Shown: piece by piece, positions 1 through 8,233 of the stretch | Position numbering within the stretch: position 1 is the stretch's first letter | How the letters are laid out: every line of letters starts with the position of its first letter | Assembly (NCBI GenBank): GCA_003142915.1 | Contig: PLNZ01000274.1 | Location: 1-11,691 of the forward strand | Reading direction: 5' to 3' | Origin: Ignavibacteriales bacterium | Lineage (GTDB): Bacteria; Bacteroidota; Ignavibacteria; Ignavibacteriales; Ignavibacteriaceae | Length of the DNA stretch: 11,691 bases | Translations under genes and position numbers: made by a program | The notes under the pieces: generated by a model | Told to the model about the DNA's origin: nothing | What the model saw: the letters and a program-made list of their open reading frames with translations, nothing else | The model's database searches: none

Positions 1-127
1 TGTCTATTACTATTAATTCGACGGAATCTTTGCCCGATATTTGAGGAATCAAATGATCTAAACAAACATTCAGAAATTTTGCCCGATTATATGTGGGAAT
101 ACAAATAGATAATTTTATCAAAATCAA
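1..127 (-). CDS. Glycosyltransferase family 2, N-terminal fragment
   Basis: The gene runs off the left edge, so only the first 42 codons are visible. The translation begins LILIKLSICIPTYNRAKFL and continues to LIVID at the edge. The SICIPTYNR segment is the typical first beta strand and nucleotide-binding loop of GT-A fold family 2 glycosyltransferases, and the hydrophobic LIVID strand follows at the expected distance. Such enzymes transfer a sugar from a nucleotide-sugar to a growing lipid-linked glycan at the cytoplasmic membrane face. An in-frame TGA at 128-130 limits the start to TTG at 127 or TTG at 121. The nearby ATG is in another frame that closes after 14 codons. A weak AGAGAAAA precedes the start. 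The gene follows the flippase by 182 bases in the same direction, which fits a polysaccharide locus. The donor and acceptor cannot be told. Confidence 0.8.
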   Translation of the reverse strand, partial: MILIKLSICIPTYNRAKFLNVCLDHLIPQISGKDSVELIVID

Positions 128-309
128 TCATTTTCTCTAAAATTGTCCTAATTTTATTTTTTCTATTCTCCAATCAATTCTTTTCTTTTTAAAGATATAA
201 ATTGCAAATGGCAATCCTTATTAAAAGGTTAGTCGCAGCAATCACATAACACAGAATATCAGAGTTATAATATTTTGCACAGTTATAATTTGGTACACAA
301 AAAAAGTGT

Positions 310-1647
310 TTAAACATTTATTCTACCTTTCTTAATAGCATTTCTCGTATAAAAAGTAAAATATATCATACCTGGAAAAGCACTTAATGTACTTGCCAAT
401 ACTATTCCCGTCACTCCCAAAGTCTTTCCAAAATAAAAAGTGAATAAAAGGAAAATGGGTGCAATCACAAATGACCAAACTGCCTGTGATTTTACAAGCC
501 CAAGACTATTAAGTAATATTGAGTTAGTATTACCCCATCCCATAAATAGAGCATATAAAGCAAAAAGCCCTGTTAGAGAATAATTCTCGAAAGTAAGCCC
601 TGTCCATAATTTTAAGATAAGAGGATGACAAATAAAAATTAATCCTCCGAATACTATAAACAATAAAGGAACTGTAAAATATAAATTAAAATTAAGTTTA
701 TTTAATACTCCCTTCCAATTTCCGTTCCTGGCTTCTGAAGTAAAAGAGGGCGTAAATGCCGCCATAAAGGCCATATGAATTGTGATTAGTACAGTAAACA
801 AGCGCTGAATAATGCTAAAGTCTCCGGCATTTTTCAATCCACCTATTAGTCCAGCTAAAAATGTACTCCCTGTTGAAACAATCATCGCAGAAAAATTTAG
901 TGTAAAAAAATGCATACTGACTGAAGAAATTTTTTTAACATTATCGAACTGTACTACGGCCGGTATCCATATAAATTTCCATTTCCTAAGTACGAATAAG
1001 ATTAGTATTCTTATTAAACCAATTATTAAATAAGTTAAAAAGAAATAAATTACAATATCTTTAAAAGAAAATAATTTATTTAAATTAGTTAACCAAAATA
1101 CACCTAGCAGAATTAGCCATTGTATTGCGTTCAACAAGGAGTCTATATGCACTTCATGAAAAGCTAAAAAACCGCTGCTACTAGTAATTAATGATACGTT
1201 TAGAAAAAGTATTATAATTACTATTGTTATTAGGGAATTAATATAACCTGTAATATCTAATTGCTGAACTTTTAAAATTTGAACCCATGGGATTACATTC
1301 CCGAATATCAGGGAAAGAATTGAGCCAACAATTCCAATCCCAATCTGTAAATAAAATATTGATAAAAAAAAATCCCTCTGATAATCATCGGCCTTACCTG
1401 ATGAATCGGCTACCATAGCAGTAAGCCTGTTAGTTAATGCCGATCTAAAACCAAAGTCAAAAGCAAATCCACTATAAAGGAAAGTTAATAATATCGCCCA
1501 AAGCCCAAACTCTTCCTTTGTAAAGGAACGAGTTGCAATACCTGTAATTATTAATATTGTAATTGTTTGAATTCCACGGGCAACAATCGAAGCAAAAGAA
1601 CCAATAGCAATTGCTCTGTGACTGTTAAACAACGAAATTAAGTTCAA
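310..1647 (-). CDS. Wzx-type oligosaccharide flippase (MOP superfamily)
   Basis: This 445-residue protein is almost entirely hydrophobic. I count about twelve likely membrane segments, near residues 11-36, 46-65, 92-118, 134-160, 172-186, 197-222, 245-275, 286-305, 325-345, 355-375, 385-410 and 412-433. An early ARG near residue 24 and a GLWAILLTFLYSGFAFDFGFRSALTNRL stretch split over residues 46-74 resemble the polysaccharide biosynthesis/flippase family, in which a phenylalanine- and glycine-rich second helix leads to an arginine loop. Length and topology match O-antigen flippases, which move undecaprenyl-linked repeat units across the inner membrane. The start is TTG: the next in-frame methionine is at about residue 78, and GAGG lies four bases before the TTG. 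It sits between glycosylation genes, which supports the role. The exact substrate cannot be inferred. Confidence 0.85.
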   Translation of the reverse strand: MNLISLFNSHRAIAIGSFASIVARGIQTITILIITGIATRSFTKEEFGLWAILLTFLYSGFAFDFGFRSALTNRLTAMVADSSGKADDYQRDFFLSIFYLQIGIGIVGSILSLIFGNVIPWVQILKVQQLDITGYINSLITIVIIILFLNVSLITSSSGFLAFHEVHIDSLLNAIQWLILLGVFWLTNLNKLFSFKDIVIYFFLTYLIIGLIRILILFVLRKWKFIWIPAVVQFDNVKKISSVSMHFFTLNFSAMIVSTGSTFLAGLIGGLKNAGDFSIIQRLFTVLITIHMAFMAAFTPSFTSEARNGNWKGVLNKLNFNLYFTVPLLFIVFGGLIFICHPLILKLWTGLTFENYSLTGLFALYALFMGWGNTNSILLNSLGLVKSQAVWSFVIAPIFLLFTFYFGKTLGVTGIVLASTLSAFPGMIYFTFYTRNAIKKGRINV

Positions 1648-1650
1648 TTG

Positions 1651-1655
1651 ACCTC
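1651..1655 (-). promoter_or_regulatory. Ribosome binding site supporting a TTG start
   Basis: The minus strand reads GAGGT, then CAA, then TTG at 1647. The GAGG core is four bases from the TTG. No ATG or GTG nearby would keep the first membrane helix of the flippase, so this site decides the start. Confidence 0.55.
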
Positions 1656-1733
1656 AAGTTTTGGCAAAATTATTTTTACTTCTTGGTTATATAAATGTGA
1701 ATTAATTGAAATCCACTCTACTATTATTCAAAT

Positions 1734-2861
1734 TCACACTTCCCCATTCAGTTCAAACCCTTTTTCGTATGGGACCGGAAGATAGGGAGTTTGCTTTAGA
1801 TGCTCGGCAACAACGTCGTTGTGAAAAGAAATGAAGTCATGATTCTCTCCAATAATGCACTCGTCTCTATAAGGACCAAGCCACTTGTTCTTCATACCAC
1901 GCTCTAAAATATCGGCTAAAGGCATATGCATTACATTTCCTATGGACAGGTCCATGTATGGACACGGCACGATTTCACCATCATGATTGATGGTAACTAT
2001 ACCTTTAACAGTAATACATTTCCCTGGCTGCCCGTATGACGGACTCATATGTGTGAAGATATTAAAGTCATCTTCAAGCATTTTTAGATGGTCTACATCT
2101 TGTTTCGTACAAACCCATTCTTCATGCCCTCTTGCATTTCCCACTGGTTTAGCCAAGGTAACATACAACGGAATATCATTGTCTTTGCAAAACTTACAAA
2201 AATCATCGAACTCTGCAGAGAACACCCGATCTTTAACTATACATGTCGAAAGTAGCAACTCAAGGCCAGCTTTTTTTGCGGCAGTGATTGCCCGCATAAC
2301 CCGTTTATACGAACCTGGTTTATTTCGGAACGCATCATGCTCTTCCTCAACAAAACTATCAAGTGATATCTGTGCTTTGTAGCCTCCGATCTCTGCAAAC
2401 CACTTGGCTTTGTCTTCGTCAAACGTCCAGCCATTTGTATCCAGAATAACGAGATGTTTGTATGGGTCAATCGCCTGGATGAGCTCATCCAGATTTTTCA
2501 TAAGCAGTGCTTCGCCCCCTGTCAGAACAAAACGGAAAATACCGTACTCATCTGCCTGACGAGAAAGCTCAGCATAATCTGCGATATCCATTTGCACTCG
2601 CGGATCTATAGCTCCTGTCTTCTTCTTCAGATCTCGACTCATATATGGCTCTTCGCAACAGTGTTGACAATGGAAATTGCACAGCGATCTATAGATCTTT
2701 AGCCTCAGGATAGGGCTAATAATCCCATCTATTGCATTGAGACGAAATGCCTGAATTTTTTCATGAACGCGCGGTCGCTTTATACTTTGGTCTTTTCTTT
2801 TCCGACTCTCTTCCTTAGTGAGAGCCGCCAGTTGACTATCTAATGGCAGTAATGTCTTCAT
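1734..2861 (-). CDS. Radical SAM protein with reduced SPASM/Twitch-like C-terminus
   Basis: The 375-residue protein carries the radical SAM cluster motif C61-x3-C65-x2-C68 (CNFHCQHC), with an extra cysteine at 69. It also has LTGGEALL at 113-120, the usual GGE contact with the SAM amino group, and a typical TIM-barrel pattern (LDTNGW, QISLDS). The C-terminal part has C282, C300 and C335 around GKCITVKGIV and DGEIVPCPYMD. This resembles a shortened SPASM or Twitch auxiliary-cluster domain with fewer cysteines than the full seven. ATG at 2861 has AGGTG five bases upstream. The gene follows the unknown 275-residue gene after 140 bases, and both are more GC-rich than their neighbours, so they may have arrived together. 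Relatives modify peptides or oxidise, epimerise or deaminate sugars. In this locus a sugar substrate is plausible but unproven. Confidence 0.85.
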   Translation of the reverse strand: MKTLLPLDSQLAALTKEESRKRKDQSIKRPRVHEKIQAFRLNAIDGIISPILRLKIYRSLCNFHCQHCCEEPYMSRDLKKKTGAIDPRVQMDIADYAELSRQADEYGIFRFVLTGGEALLMKNLDELIQAIDPYKHLVILDTNGWTFDEDKAKWFAEIGGYKAQISLDSFVEEEHDAFRNKPGSYKRVMRAITAAKKAGLELLLSTCIVKDRVFSAEFDDFCKFCKDNDIPLYVTLAKPVGNARGHEEWVCTKQDVDHLKMLEDDFNIFTHMSPSYGQPGKCITVKGIVTINHDGEIVPCPYMDLSIGNVMHMPLADILERGMKNKWLGPYRDECIIGENHDFISFHNDVVAEHLKQTPYLPVPYEKGFELNGEV

Positions 2862-3001
2862 AAGGGCACCTATATATTATTTTTAAAAAAATTTTATTTG
2901 CATTTGAAAAATTAATGTTGAAGGGAGCGACAAACTTCTTTCAAAAAGATAAAAAATACTACTTCATCAGTTTATTGTTCTTTTTTTTGTTTTTGTTACC
3001 G

Positions 3002-3829
3002 TTATTTCACGACCGTAAACAATGTTAAACCTCCTGCCCACTGTTCTGACACTTGGGTTGTTGTTGGTGAAAGCATTTGACTCAAACACCAAAACTCTAG
3101 GCTTTGACCATAGGCTTTAAAGCACAGCATCAGTCTTTCATCTGTGTGCTGAAAAGCAGACAGGCAAAGCACAGGAGGATAGGTCTGTTTATTCATCAAC
3201 AAATCTGGCGAACCAACTAGTGCGGCTGCTGCCTCAAAGCCTCCGCTCAATACCAATGACTCCGGCAGCGGCAAGGAGTCCATTTGGCTACGCTGAGAAG
3301 CAATGTCGTACTCTTGGAGTGCGCTTGGAAAATACCACCCCACAACAGTACCCTGACTTCGAGCTTTTAAAAAGTGTTCATATCGTGACTTATCGGCGAG
3401 TCTTAGGTTCGTGCTTAAAGGTAAACCACCTTCCACGGTGGTCTTGAAGTGATGCTGCGGAAAAGCCTTGGTAAAAGAGCTTTCAACTGCTGGTAAAGAG
3501 TGTTTTTCAAACTCTTCTCCTAAATCCATATTGTCGGAAATTTTTGGGCACACAAATGGAACGTGCACTCCATTAAAAATATCTTTAATGGATTGCTCGT
3601 CTTTAACGATCTTCATTAGGTCGAGACACGCTGATTCAAAAGTTTTTTCTGAAATGATTTTACCCACTTTGGAGTGCTCACTAATTCTGTCTAACACAGT
3701 ATCAAATTCTATATCCGGTTGGTTAAGCTGGTAATATCGGCGGGACACGTTGTTGAACACGCGCATTCCTTCAAAAGGTAAACGCCTTCCATGCTCATCA
3801 AACAGAGTAATTGTGTTATTAATATTCAT
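3002..3829 (-). CDS. Unrecognised 275-residue protein upstream of the radical SAM gene
   Basis: I do not recognise this protein. It has 275 residues, no signal peptide, no membrane segment and no cysteine cluster or nucleotide-binding motif that I can identify. The N-terminus reads MNINNTITLFDEHGRRLPF, followed by a mixed charged region. The middle has EGGLPLSTNLRLADKSRYEH (about residues 133-152). The C-terminal half is richer in alanine, serine and leucine, for example SGGFEAAAALVGSPDLL. It looks like a soluble alpha/beta protein. It is a real gene: the start ATG is preceded by AGGAGA with a five-base spacer, the frame is long, and codon use is normal. Base composition is high for the window: sampled 60-base lines between 3121 and 3360 are 48-57% GC by hand count, against roughly 22-40% in flanking genes. 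It is followed by a radical SAM gene in the same direction, so a functional pair is possible. Confidence 0.75.
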   Translation of the reverse strand: MNINNTITLFDEHGRRLPFEGMRVFNNVSRRYYQLNQPDIEFDTVLDRISEHSKVGKIISEKTFESACLDLMKIVKDEQSIKDIFNGVHVPFVCPKISDNMDLGEEFEKHSLPAVESSFTKAFPQHHFKTTVEGGLPLSTNLRLADKSRYEHFLKARSQGTVVGWYFPSALQEYDIASQRSQMDSLPLPESLVLSGGFEAAAALVGSPDLLMNKQTYPPVLCLSAFQHTDERLMLCFKAYGQSLEFWCLSQMLSPTTTQVSEQWAGGLTLFTVVK

Positions 3830-3840
3830 CTTTATCTCCT
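3830..3840 (-). promoter_or_regulatory. Strong Shine-Dalgarno site
   Basis: The minus strand reads AGGAGATAAAG directly before ATG at 3829. This is a near-consensus SD and shows that the organism, or the source of this gene, uses SD-led initiation. Confidence 0.6.
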
Positions 3841-3873
3841 ATATTAATTTATTGTTCTCTATCATTGTTAATG

Positions 3874-5004
3874 TTAAACAACTTCCAATCCAAAATTTCT
3901 CAAAATAGAAATATTTATTTTTTTATCAAATTTCTGGCGAATAATCCTTGCTACTTCATCGGAATAACTGCCAGCCATAACTATAATGGCATCCACAGGT
4001 TCAGTGACTAGTTGTTCAGGCGAAACAATGGGAATATGAGTTGCGGGAGTATATTTATTTTGTTTAAATGGTGCAGAGTCAACTACATATTTTATTTTAC
4101 CGGCTAAGTTTGTCATGGATATTATAGCCAAAGCCTGATGACCTGCACCCCATATAGCTATCTTTCTATGATCGAAACGATTGACATATTCATCAATTTC
4201 ATCTTTAAGTTTCTCTTGTAATTTATAAAAATGCGATATGTCTAATTTTTCCCTTTTCTTTACAACAGCAGAAATTATGTAATCATACCACACTTCATTA
4301 CATTCAACAATTTCAAATCCATTTTGGTTAAGTGTAGAAGTAAGTGTCTCCTTGGTAAAATAAAATAGATGATCACCAATAAATTCATAAAAAAGATTAT
4401 TCCGTAAAATCATATCAAAATTCGGCACCTCAACAAGTCCAATAGCATTATCTTTTAGATTGTTATAAATTCCTCTAAGTGTTGAACTCGGATCAGGTAA
4501 ATGCTCAAGAAAACTCATTATAAAAAACGCATCGAATGGAGAGTGTTCTAACACATAAGAGCTGCTATCAACAAACCCTTTTGAAACATTAAGGCCATTT
4601 TTAATGCACTGCTTAACTGATTCTTCATAATCCTCCAAACCATAAGCTATAACATCACATTGCTGCATTATAGATAGGTATTCTCCGCATCCACAACCAA
4701 TTTCAATAATTTTCTTACCGTGGAGTGAATATTTTTGTACGAAACTTTTGAATTGTTTAATTCTGAATTCTTTCATCTCTTCAGAAAAAGCGGAAGCGCG
4801 TATAACATCCTTATAGTAAGGTACTGGTTCGTTGCTTAGCTGAACCAATCCACAGCCTGAACACTGCCAAACTTCCAGATCAACCCCTTTATCGCTTGCA
4901 AGCGAATCTGCATCGGGTAAAAATTGAGCAGCTTTTGGCATGTTTTTGTAGTGAAGTAACTGTCTGCCAAAGAAATTGCTATTACACACCCTGCACTTAT
5001 TCAT
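3874..5004 (-). CDS. NDP-hexose C-methyltransferase (TylC3/NovU-like)
   Basis: A SAM-dependent methyltransferase with the three-part build of sugar C-methyltransferases. The N-terminal zinc-binding part has C4-x2-C7 and C48-x2-C51 (CRVC, CSGC). The central Rossmann domain has EIGCGCGEYL at 101-110 as the SAM glycine loop, EHLPDP at 167-172, and GDHLFYFT at 210-217 carrying the conserved His of the active-site region. The C-terminal domain contains IWGAGHQALA at 284-293, a second nucleotide-binding-like fold. Known relatives add a methyl group, usually at C-3, to a 4-keto deoxysugar nucleotide, giving branched sugars. At 376 residues it is slightly shorter than the usual 400 or so. The frame can also open at a GTG at 5010 (two codons longer). 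I prefer ATG at 5004, which has AGGTG just upstream. It lies 33 bases after the Nudix gene in the same direction. The sugar substrate is unknown. Confidence 0.85.
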   Translation of the reverse strand: MNKCRVCNSNFFGRQLLHYKNMPKAAQFLPDADSLASDKGVDLEVWQCSGCGLVQLSNEPVPYYKDVIRASAFSEEMKEFRIKQFKSFVQKYSLHGKKIIEIGCGCGEYLSIMQQCDVIAYGLEDYEESVKQCIKNGLNVSKGFVDSSSYVLEHSPFDAFFIMSFLEHLPDPSSTLRGIYNNLKDNAIGLVEVPNFDMILRNNLFYEFIGDHLFYFTKETLTSTLNQNGFEIVECNEVWYDYIISAVVKKREKLDISHFYKLQEKLKDEIDEYVNRFDHRKIAIWGAGHQALAIISMTNLAGKIKYVVDSAPFKQNKYTPATHIPIVSPEQLVTEPVDAIIVMAGSYSDEVARIIRQKFDKKINISILRNFGLEVV

Positions 5005-5037
5005 AAGCACCTAATTTACCTTCTGTCAATTTTGCTG

Positions 5038-5526
5038 TTAAAAATAAGGTATATACATTTTATGTACTTTTATCAGATTGTCAGGACATGAATTATGCCA
5101 TTGGAGAAATCCGGGTTCTCTCTCTGATAAACCTTTATTGGGAGGAATAAAATCGCTTGATAGGAAACATTTATATAAAAATGAAATAAAATGCCCTCTT
5201 GTAATTTGCTCAAGTATCACCTGGTTGAAAGCAATTGGGATAGGATCAAATCTTACAGCAGATCCAATTTCTAACTCAGCAACTTTTTTAATTCGATACT
5301 CAAAACTTTCTTTGAATCGTATTATACCGCCTGGCACATGCCAACCCGACCCAGAGGTAGCATCTCTCCAAGACAATAATGTTCTTTTATTTTCATCTTT
5401 AATAAGGAGGTCTACATTTACCATAGGAGTATTTCTACTAAAAAATTGGAATATCTGTTCAGGTAACCCCAATGATGGATTTGTAATTTGTGTATCTAAA
5501 ACTTCGATTGCTTCTTGAACATTCAT
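5038..5526 (-). CDS. Nudix protein of the GDP-mannose mannosyl hydrolase type
   Basis: This 162-residue protein matches the layout of GDP-mannose mannosyl hydrolase (Gmm/WcaH). An N-terminal helix is followed by RNTPMVNVDLLIKD (31-44), then SGSGWHVPGGIIRFKESF (58-75), then the degenerate Nudix box at 67-89. The box keeps G67, E73, E86 and G88, but positions normally REUxEE read K-V-A-E-L-E. The family itself lacks the usual catalytic glutamates and works by inversion at C-1 of the sugar, so the degeneracy is partly expected. Lys in place of the box Arg is an extra change. The likely reaction is hydrolysis of a GDP-hexose to GDP and sugar, common in capsule and O-antigen loci, perhaps to balance sugar-nucleotide supply. 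A changed substrate or lost activity is also possible. ATG at 5526 lies 19 bases after the SDR gene. Confidence 0.8.
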   Translation of the reverse strand: MNVQEAIEVLDTQITNPSLGLPEQIFQFFSRNTPMVNVDLLIKDENKRTLLSWRDATSGSGWHVPGGIIRFKESFEYRIKKVAELEIGSAVRFDPIPIAFNQVILEQITRGHFISFLYKCFLSSDFIPPNKGLSEREPGFLQWHNSCPDNLIKVHKMYIPYF

Positions 5527-5545
5527 TTATTCATTTCCAAATTTT

Positions 5546-6421
5546 CTACATTATTTTATTTGTATCAATAAGATGCTTGTTTAGATTATACCAATCATAC
5601 AAATCTTTAATTGATTCATCTATTGGAGTGAAATTAAAATCTTTTTTTTCATGTAACAGCAAGGAATTATCACCACTATATTCTTGGCCAAGACCTTCGT
5701 ATTCCATTAATATATCTAACTTCTTTCGAGATATATTAATAATTTTTTCAGCAAGAGTTTTAAAATCATAAACATCCCCTGTACAGATGTTAAATACATT
5801 TTTCGGAGGATTATTATTAATAAACCATTTAACAATCTGAACTAGATCACCGATATAAATATGATCGAAAAATCTATTTTGATTAATTTTTATAGGTAAG
5901 TTTAAAGCTGCATGACAACATGCATTTGGGATAAAACGAGTTCGCCAATCATCATATTTACCAAATACTCCAAAAAGTCTAAGATTATATATATTACTAT
6001 TTACTTGTGCATATTTAGTCATAATATATTTTGAAAAACCATATTGATCCGATGGAACATGTTGGTCAAAATAATTTTCTTTCATTTTAGGTATCCAATT
6101 TTCACGCCCGAACTCTGCACCTGAACCAAAGTAAATCATTTTGCCAAAATCATCTTTACAACGTGCGATATTAAAAAACATTTTCAAGTTGTGTTCAAGA
6201 ACTTTTAACGGGTCTTTAGTAGAATGTTTAGGGGCGGCATCATAATTTGCCGTATGTATTACAACATCAAATTTATTATTCCTTATAAAATCAAATACTT
6301 GCTTTGAATTTAGGAGATCAAGTTCTTGGCGAGTGGATGATATTACTGTATACTCATTATTTAATTGTTCAAAAAGATTTCTTGCAATAAATCCGGCTCC
6401 TCCCGTTATTAGTATTTTCAT
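5546..6421 (-). CDS. NAD(P)-dependent sugar epimerase/dehydratase or 4-ketoreductase (extended SDR)
   Basis: The 291-residue protein starts with MKILITGGAGFIARNLFEQL, a Rossmann dinucleotide-binding motif (G7, G8, G10). The usual third glycine position is Ala13. The catalytic set is visible as S100 in YFGSGAEFG and Y127-x3-K131 in DQYGFSKYIMTK. RLFGVFGKYDDWRTRFIP (148-165) and HIYIGDLVQIV (187-197) are typical of the sugar-nucleotide SDR C-terminal part. The ATG overlaps the TGA of the ThDP-enzyme gene as ATGA at 6418-6421, so the two are very likely translated together and act in one pathway. It could reduce the 4-keto or side-chain keto group of the ThDP enzyme product, as YerF does in yersiniose synthesis, or be a paratose/abequose-type synthase. 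An epimerase role cannot be ruled out. Confidence 0.85.
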   Translation of the reverse strand: MKILITGGAGFIARNLFEQLNNEYTVISSTRQELDLLNSKQVFDFIRNNKFDVVIHTANYDAAPKHSTKDPLKVLEHNLKMFFNIARCKDDFGKMIYFGSGAEFGRENWIPKMKENYFDQHVPSDQYGFSKYIMTKYAQVNSNIYNLRLFGVFGKYDDWRTRFIPNACCHAALNLPIKINQNRFFDHIYIGDLVQIVKWFINNNPPKNVFNICTGDVYDFKTLAEKIINISRKKLDILMEYEGLGQEYSGDNSLLLHEKKDFNFTPIDESIKDLYDWYNLNKHLIDTNKIM

Positions 6422-8229
6422 TCAACTTCTTTGGTATTCTTAGCAATCATGTTTTTGTTAAATTCATTTCTATCTAAGAATGGCCATAAATCTTCCATGG
6501 GTAAGGAGACCATTGAACCATCTGAATTCTGCTTAGACGAAACTCTTGGAGCAGTGAACTGTTGCTTAGTAATTTTAATTGAACATAAAACTGGTCCATC
6601 GTGCTCAATAATTTTTTTAATTTTTTCCTTTAGCTCGCCATGGTTTTGAATGCAGAAATATGGTATTGAATAAGATTCTGCTATTTTTTCTAATTTGGGA
6701 AGTGTTAGCCCGCTTGAGGAATTACTTGCAACATAAAATCCATTAAAATAGGATTTTTGAGTGGCTACTATTGAAGAATAACCATCATTTTCCAAAATAA
6801 AATACTTTATTGGAAGGTTCAATCTTTTGACTGTTTCCAATTCTTGTATATTCATTTGAAATCCACCGTCACCATCTATACAAATAGTTCTTTTTTTACC
6901 ACTTGCTAGGCAACCGCCGATACTTGCTGGTATAGCAAAGCCCATCGGACCAAGACTATTGGAATTAAACACTCTCATTCCTTTTTTAACATTAAATGCC
7001 TGCATTGTAACCTCACTACAAGCACCAGAACTTCCGGGAACAATCAAATCATCAGAATCAAGGATTTCATGCAGTCTTTCCAGCAATACATAAAGATTAA
7101 CACCATCTTCAACATCGTAATATTCCTTCTGCATTAATGGATATTTTTCTTTCCATTCATGGCATTTATTCCACCAATTTTTACGATTTTTCTGAGTTAT
7201 TTTATCTTTTTGTTTAAGTATTTCTGTTAAAAAAAGTTTGGCATCTGATACTATTCCCAAATCAATTTTCATATTCAATTTCTTAATTTCATTTTCATCG
7301 ATGTCAACAATTACTTTTTTTGCATTTTTAGCAAAATTTTCATGATTGTAAGCAGTTTGCCCAAGATCTAATCTTGCACCAACAGATATAAATAAATCGG
7401 AAGTCTGTTGTGCAAAGTTAGCAGCTCTATGTGCAACAGCGCCAGGTCTACCGATATAATAAGGATTCTCGTGAGGGAAATAATCAATTGTTTTCCAGGT
7501 TGCTAATATTGGTATATTTAATAGAAGAATTACTTCTAAAAATTCTGATTCGGCTTTTGCTAAACGGACTCCATTTCCCACCAGCAATACCGGCCTCTCA
7601 GCCTTATTGATTAAATCAATTGCTTTAGAAACCTGATCAGAAATCATATTTTCATTTTTTAAAGATTGTAATTCTTCAGGATTAAATGATAATAAATTTT
7701 TCTCATCAATTTGAATCGCTTGTACATCAAGCGGAATATCAATCCATACAGGACCTGGCCTTCCGTTTTTAGCTAAGTAAGTTGCCTTTTCTAAATGATA
7801 TCTTATTGAATCCGGTTCTAAAACTGTGACAGCATATTTTGTTATAGATTTTACAAGTTCGACAATATTAACTTCTTGAAAACCCATTTGTCTTATTCCG
7901 CGTTGTCCAACAAGATCTGGCCTCTTTACTTGTCCAGAAATAAACAGGGTTGGTGTTGATTCAAGCCATGAGCCTGCAACACCAGTTAGTGTATTTGTTC
8001 CACCGGGTCCGGTAGTTACCAAAGCTACACCCAAATTGTTTGTATACTGTCCATACGCATCTGCTGCAATTGCACATGCTTGCTCATGTAAATTGCAAAC
8101 ATATTCTAAATCTTTATTTCTACCTACAGAATCAATAAGGTGCATGCATCCACCTCCGGGCAAAAGAAAAATATGTTTTACTCCTTGTTTTGTTACAAAA
8201 TCAATTACATAATCCGAAAGTTTTATCAT
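6418..8229 (-). CDS. ThDP-dependent acetolactate-synthase-like enzyme, possible YerE-type sugar acyltransferase
   Basis: A 603-residue protein with the three domains of the acetolactate synthase superfamily. The N-terminal Pyr domain has the catalytic Glu49 in CNLHEQACAIAADAYG and TTGPGGTNTLTG at 72-83. GFQEVNIV at 116-123 and GRPGPVWIDIPLDVQ at 156-170 are also typical. The middle domain begins near ERPVLLVGNGV (211-221). The C-terminal PP domain has the ThDP/metal motif GDG at 453-455 through N481 (LENDGYSSI), with Glu480 where the first Asn of the usual NN pair stands. The tail DGSMVSLPMEDLWPFL matches IlvB-like proteins of polysaccharide loci rather than housekeeping IlvB. No IlvN-like small subunit is adjacent. 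YerE uses such a fold to put a two-carbon unit from pyruvate onto a CDP-4-keto-3,6-dideoxyhexose. With rfbH nearby this is a reasoned guess. It starts four bases after the HAD gene. Confidence 0.85.
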   Translation of the reverse strand: MIKLSDYVIDFVTKQGVKHIFLLPGGGCMHLIDSVGRNKDLEYVCNLHEQACAIAADAYGQYTNNLGVALVTTGPGGTNTLTGVAGSWLESTPTLFISGQVKRPDLVGQRGIRQMGFQEVNIVELVKSITKYAVTVLEPDSIRYHLEKATYLAKNGRPGPVWIDIPLDVQAIQIDEKNLLSFNPEELQSLKNENMISDQVSKAIDLINKAERPVLLVGNGVRLAKAESEFLEVILLLNIPILATWKTIDYFPHENPYYIGRPGAVAHRAANFAQQTSDLFISVGARLDLGQTAYNHENFAKNAKKVIVDIDENEIKKLNMKIDLGIVSDAKLFLTEILKQKDKITQKNRKNWWNKCHEWKEKYPLMQKEYYDVEDGVNLYVLLERLHEILDSDDLIVPGSSGACSEVTMQAFNVKKGMRVFNSNSLGPMGFAIPASIGGCLASGKKRTICIDGDGGFQMNIQELETVKRLNLPIKYFILENDGYSSIVATQKSYFNGFYVASNSSSGLTLPKLEKIAESYSIPYFCIQNHGELKEKIKKIIEHDGPVLCSIKITKQQFTAPRVSSKQNSDGSMVSLPMEDLWPFLDRNEFNKNMIAKNTKEVE

Positions 8230-8233
8230 ATTT

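Noticed and set aside
301..330. A possible terminator after the flippase (ACAC, seven T, GTGT)
   Set aside because: The stem is only four base pairs with the T-run in the loop, not after the stem, so it does not resemble an intrinsic terminator.
2862..3001. A small gene or promoter between the unknown gene and the radical SAM gene
   Set aside because: Reading the minus strand gives only very short frames, and the many A/T runs make any promoter match uninformative.
6418..8229. Housekeeping acetolactate synthase for branched-chain amino acids
   Set aside because: No small regulatory subunit or ilv gene is near, the neighbours are all sugar genes, and the C-terminal tail resembles the polysaccharide-locus branch of the family.
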